NCBI RefSeq assembly: GCF_000023985.1
Contig: NC_013156.1
Location: 484,363-548,362, forward strand
Length of the DNA stretch: 64,000 nucleotides
Direction: 5' to 3'
Source: Methanocaldococcus fervens AG86
GTDB lineage: Archaea > AGJL01 > Methanococci > Methanococcales > Methanocaldococcaceae
Of this stretch, positions 63,287 through 64,000 are shown piece after piece. The notes under the pieces are model-generated. The model saw nothing but the letters and a program-made list of their open reading frames with translations, was not told the origin of the DNA and did no database searches. A program made the translations under genes and the position numbers. How positions within the stretch are numbered: position 1 is the first letter of the stretch; every line of letters begins with the position of its first letter.

Positions 63287-64000
63287 ATGTTTAACAAAGT
63301 TTTAATCGCAAATAGGGGGGAAATAGCAATTAGAATTATAAGGGCATGTTGGGAGTTAGGGATTAAGACGGTTGCAGTTTACTCTGAAGCAGATAAAAGG
63401 TCTCTGCATGTAACTTTAGCTGATGAAGCCTACTGCATAGGTCCATCTCCAGCAGCGAAGAGTTATCTAAACATTGATGCTATTCTAAACGTCGCTGAAA
63501 AGGCAAAAGTTGATGCTATTCATCCAGGTTATGGATTCTTAGCCGAAAATGCTGAATTTGCGAGAGCTGTTAAAAAAGCAGGTTTTGAATTTATTGGTCC
63601 AAATCCCAAAGCTATAGAGGCAATGGGGAGTAAAATTAACGCTAAAAAAATCATGAAAAAAGCAGGAGTTCCTTTAATCCCTGGTAGTGATGGTGCTGTT
63701 GAAGATGTTGATGAGGCAATAGAGATAGCTGAAGCTATTGGTTTTCCAGTAGTTGTTAAGGCCTCCGCTGGCGGTGGAGGAATGGGGATGAGCGTTGCCT
63801 ACAGTAAAGAAGAATTAAAGGATGTTATAGAATCTGCAAAAAATATTGCTAAAAGTGCATTTGGTGATCCAACAGTATTTATTGAAAAATATTTGGAAAA
63901 TCCAAGACATATTGAAATCCAACTTTTAGGAGATAAACATGGAAATATCATCCATTTAGGAGATAGGGAATGTTCTATCCAAAGAAGACATCAAAAATTG
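63287..64000 (+). CDS. pycA: Pyruvate carboxylase subunit A (biotin carboxylase), 3' cut by window end
   Basis: Open from ATG 63287 (GGTGA 63278-63282) to the last base, 238 residues so far of a usual ~500. [25 protein letters not shown] is the biotin carboxylase opening; [35 protein letters not shown] (ATP-grasp glycine loop) and [20 protein letters not shown], then [15 protein letters not shown], are all in order. It carboxylates the biotin on PycB with ATP and bicarbonate. Confidence 0.95.
   Translation, partial: MFNKVLIANRGEIAIRIIRACWELGIKTVAVYSEADKRSLHVTLADEAYCIGPSPAAKSYLNIDAILNVAEKAKVDAIHPGYGFLAENAEFARAVKKAGFEFIGPNPKAIEAMGSKINAKKIMKKAGVPLIPGSDGAVEDVDEAIEIAEAIGFPVVVKASAGGGGMGMSVAYSKEELKDVIESAKNIAKSAFGDPTVFIEKYLENPRHIEIQLLGDKHGNIIHLGDRECSIQRRHQKL

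Noticed and set aside
1-64000. tRNA, rRNA and insertion sequences
   Set aside because: I looked for T-arm consensus, rRNA-like G+C-rich blocks and transposase motifs in the intergenic regions and saw none; the larger gaps hold promoters, repeats, the CRISPR leader or featureless A/T-rich DNA. A tRNA scan and a search for C/D-box RNAs would be needed to exclude short RNAs.

Overview
The window reads as chromosomal DNA of a hyperthermophilic methanogenic archaeon of the genus Methanocaldococcus. It is very A+T rich, genes start after GGTGA ribosome binding sites placed 4-5 bases before the start codon, TATA-type promoters are visible, and the gene content is typical: archaeal ribosomal protein L21e, RNA polymerase subunit F, Pus10, fructose-bisphosphate aldolase/phosphatase, the two-subunit pyruvate carboxylase and a repeat-spacer array with the repeat type I associate with M. 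jannaschii. Several gene runs keep the order I recall from M. jannaschii (for example lhr-fdhD ... FBP aldolase/phosphatase-LysR-hisE-ribH), but they are joined differently. The species cannot be fixed from the sequence alone. No rRNA, tRNA or transposase gene was recognised.
Region 1 (1-21.9 kb) is a surface-glycan island: four GT9 (heptosyltransferase-type) and three GT2/GT4 glycosyltransferases, two class I methyltransferases, a frameshifted FkbM methyltransferase, a UDP-glucose dehydrogenase / UDP-glucuronate decarboxylase pair, a Wzx-type flippase and GalU. All five steps of bacterial-type ADP-heptose synthesis are also present (GmhA, HldA kinase, GmhB, HldC nucleotidyltransferase, HldD epimerase). 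With the GT9 enzymes this predicts an archaeal heptose-containing glycan. The island shows turnover: a direct repeat of about 100 bp flanking a five-gene segment, gene fragments, two frameshifts, and a palindromic element flanked by a duplicated galU tail.
Region 2 (22-38.4 kb) holds housekeeping genes (YchF GTPase, PgpA/CobZ-like phosphatase, DUF1998 helicase, LigT, HerA), a cobalt/nickel CbiM-CbiN-CbiQ operon without CbiO, and a defence candidate: a 1068-residue nuclease-methyltransferase-specificity fusion (29322-32528), followed after 2 bases by a gene with a HEPN-type Rx4H motif (32531-33691). Region 3 (38.4-47.1 kb) carries a six-gene operon (tautomerase, FmdE-like, GbsR/MarR-type regulator, RND exporter, COG1361 surface protein, MFS transporter) behind a perfect 20-bp palindrome. 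A gamma-carbonic-anhydrase-like pseudogene, ribH, hisE and a divergent LysR / FBP aldolase-phosphatase pair follow. Region 4 (47.3-48.05 kb) is a six-repeat CRISPR array with its leader on the right and no cas genes nearby. Region 5 (48-64 kb) contains redox and RNA genes, fdhD-lhr, sppA, NADH oxidase, pus10-rpl21e-rpoF, a K+ channel, a CBS-domain regulator and pycB-pycA; pycA is cut by the window end.
The most rewarding items to check are the archaeal ADP-heptose pathway, the restriction-modification/HEPN pair, the repeat-bounded glycan cassette, and the hairpin element at the galU tail.
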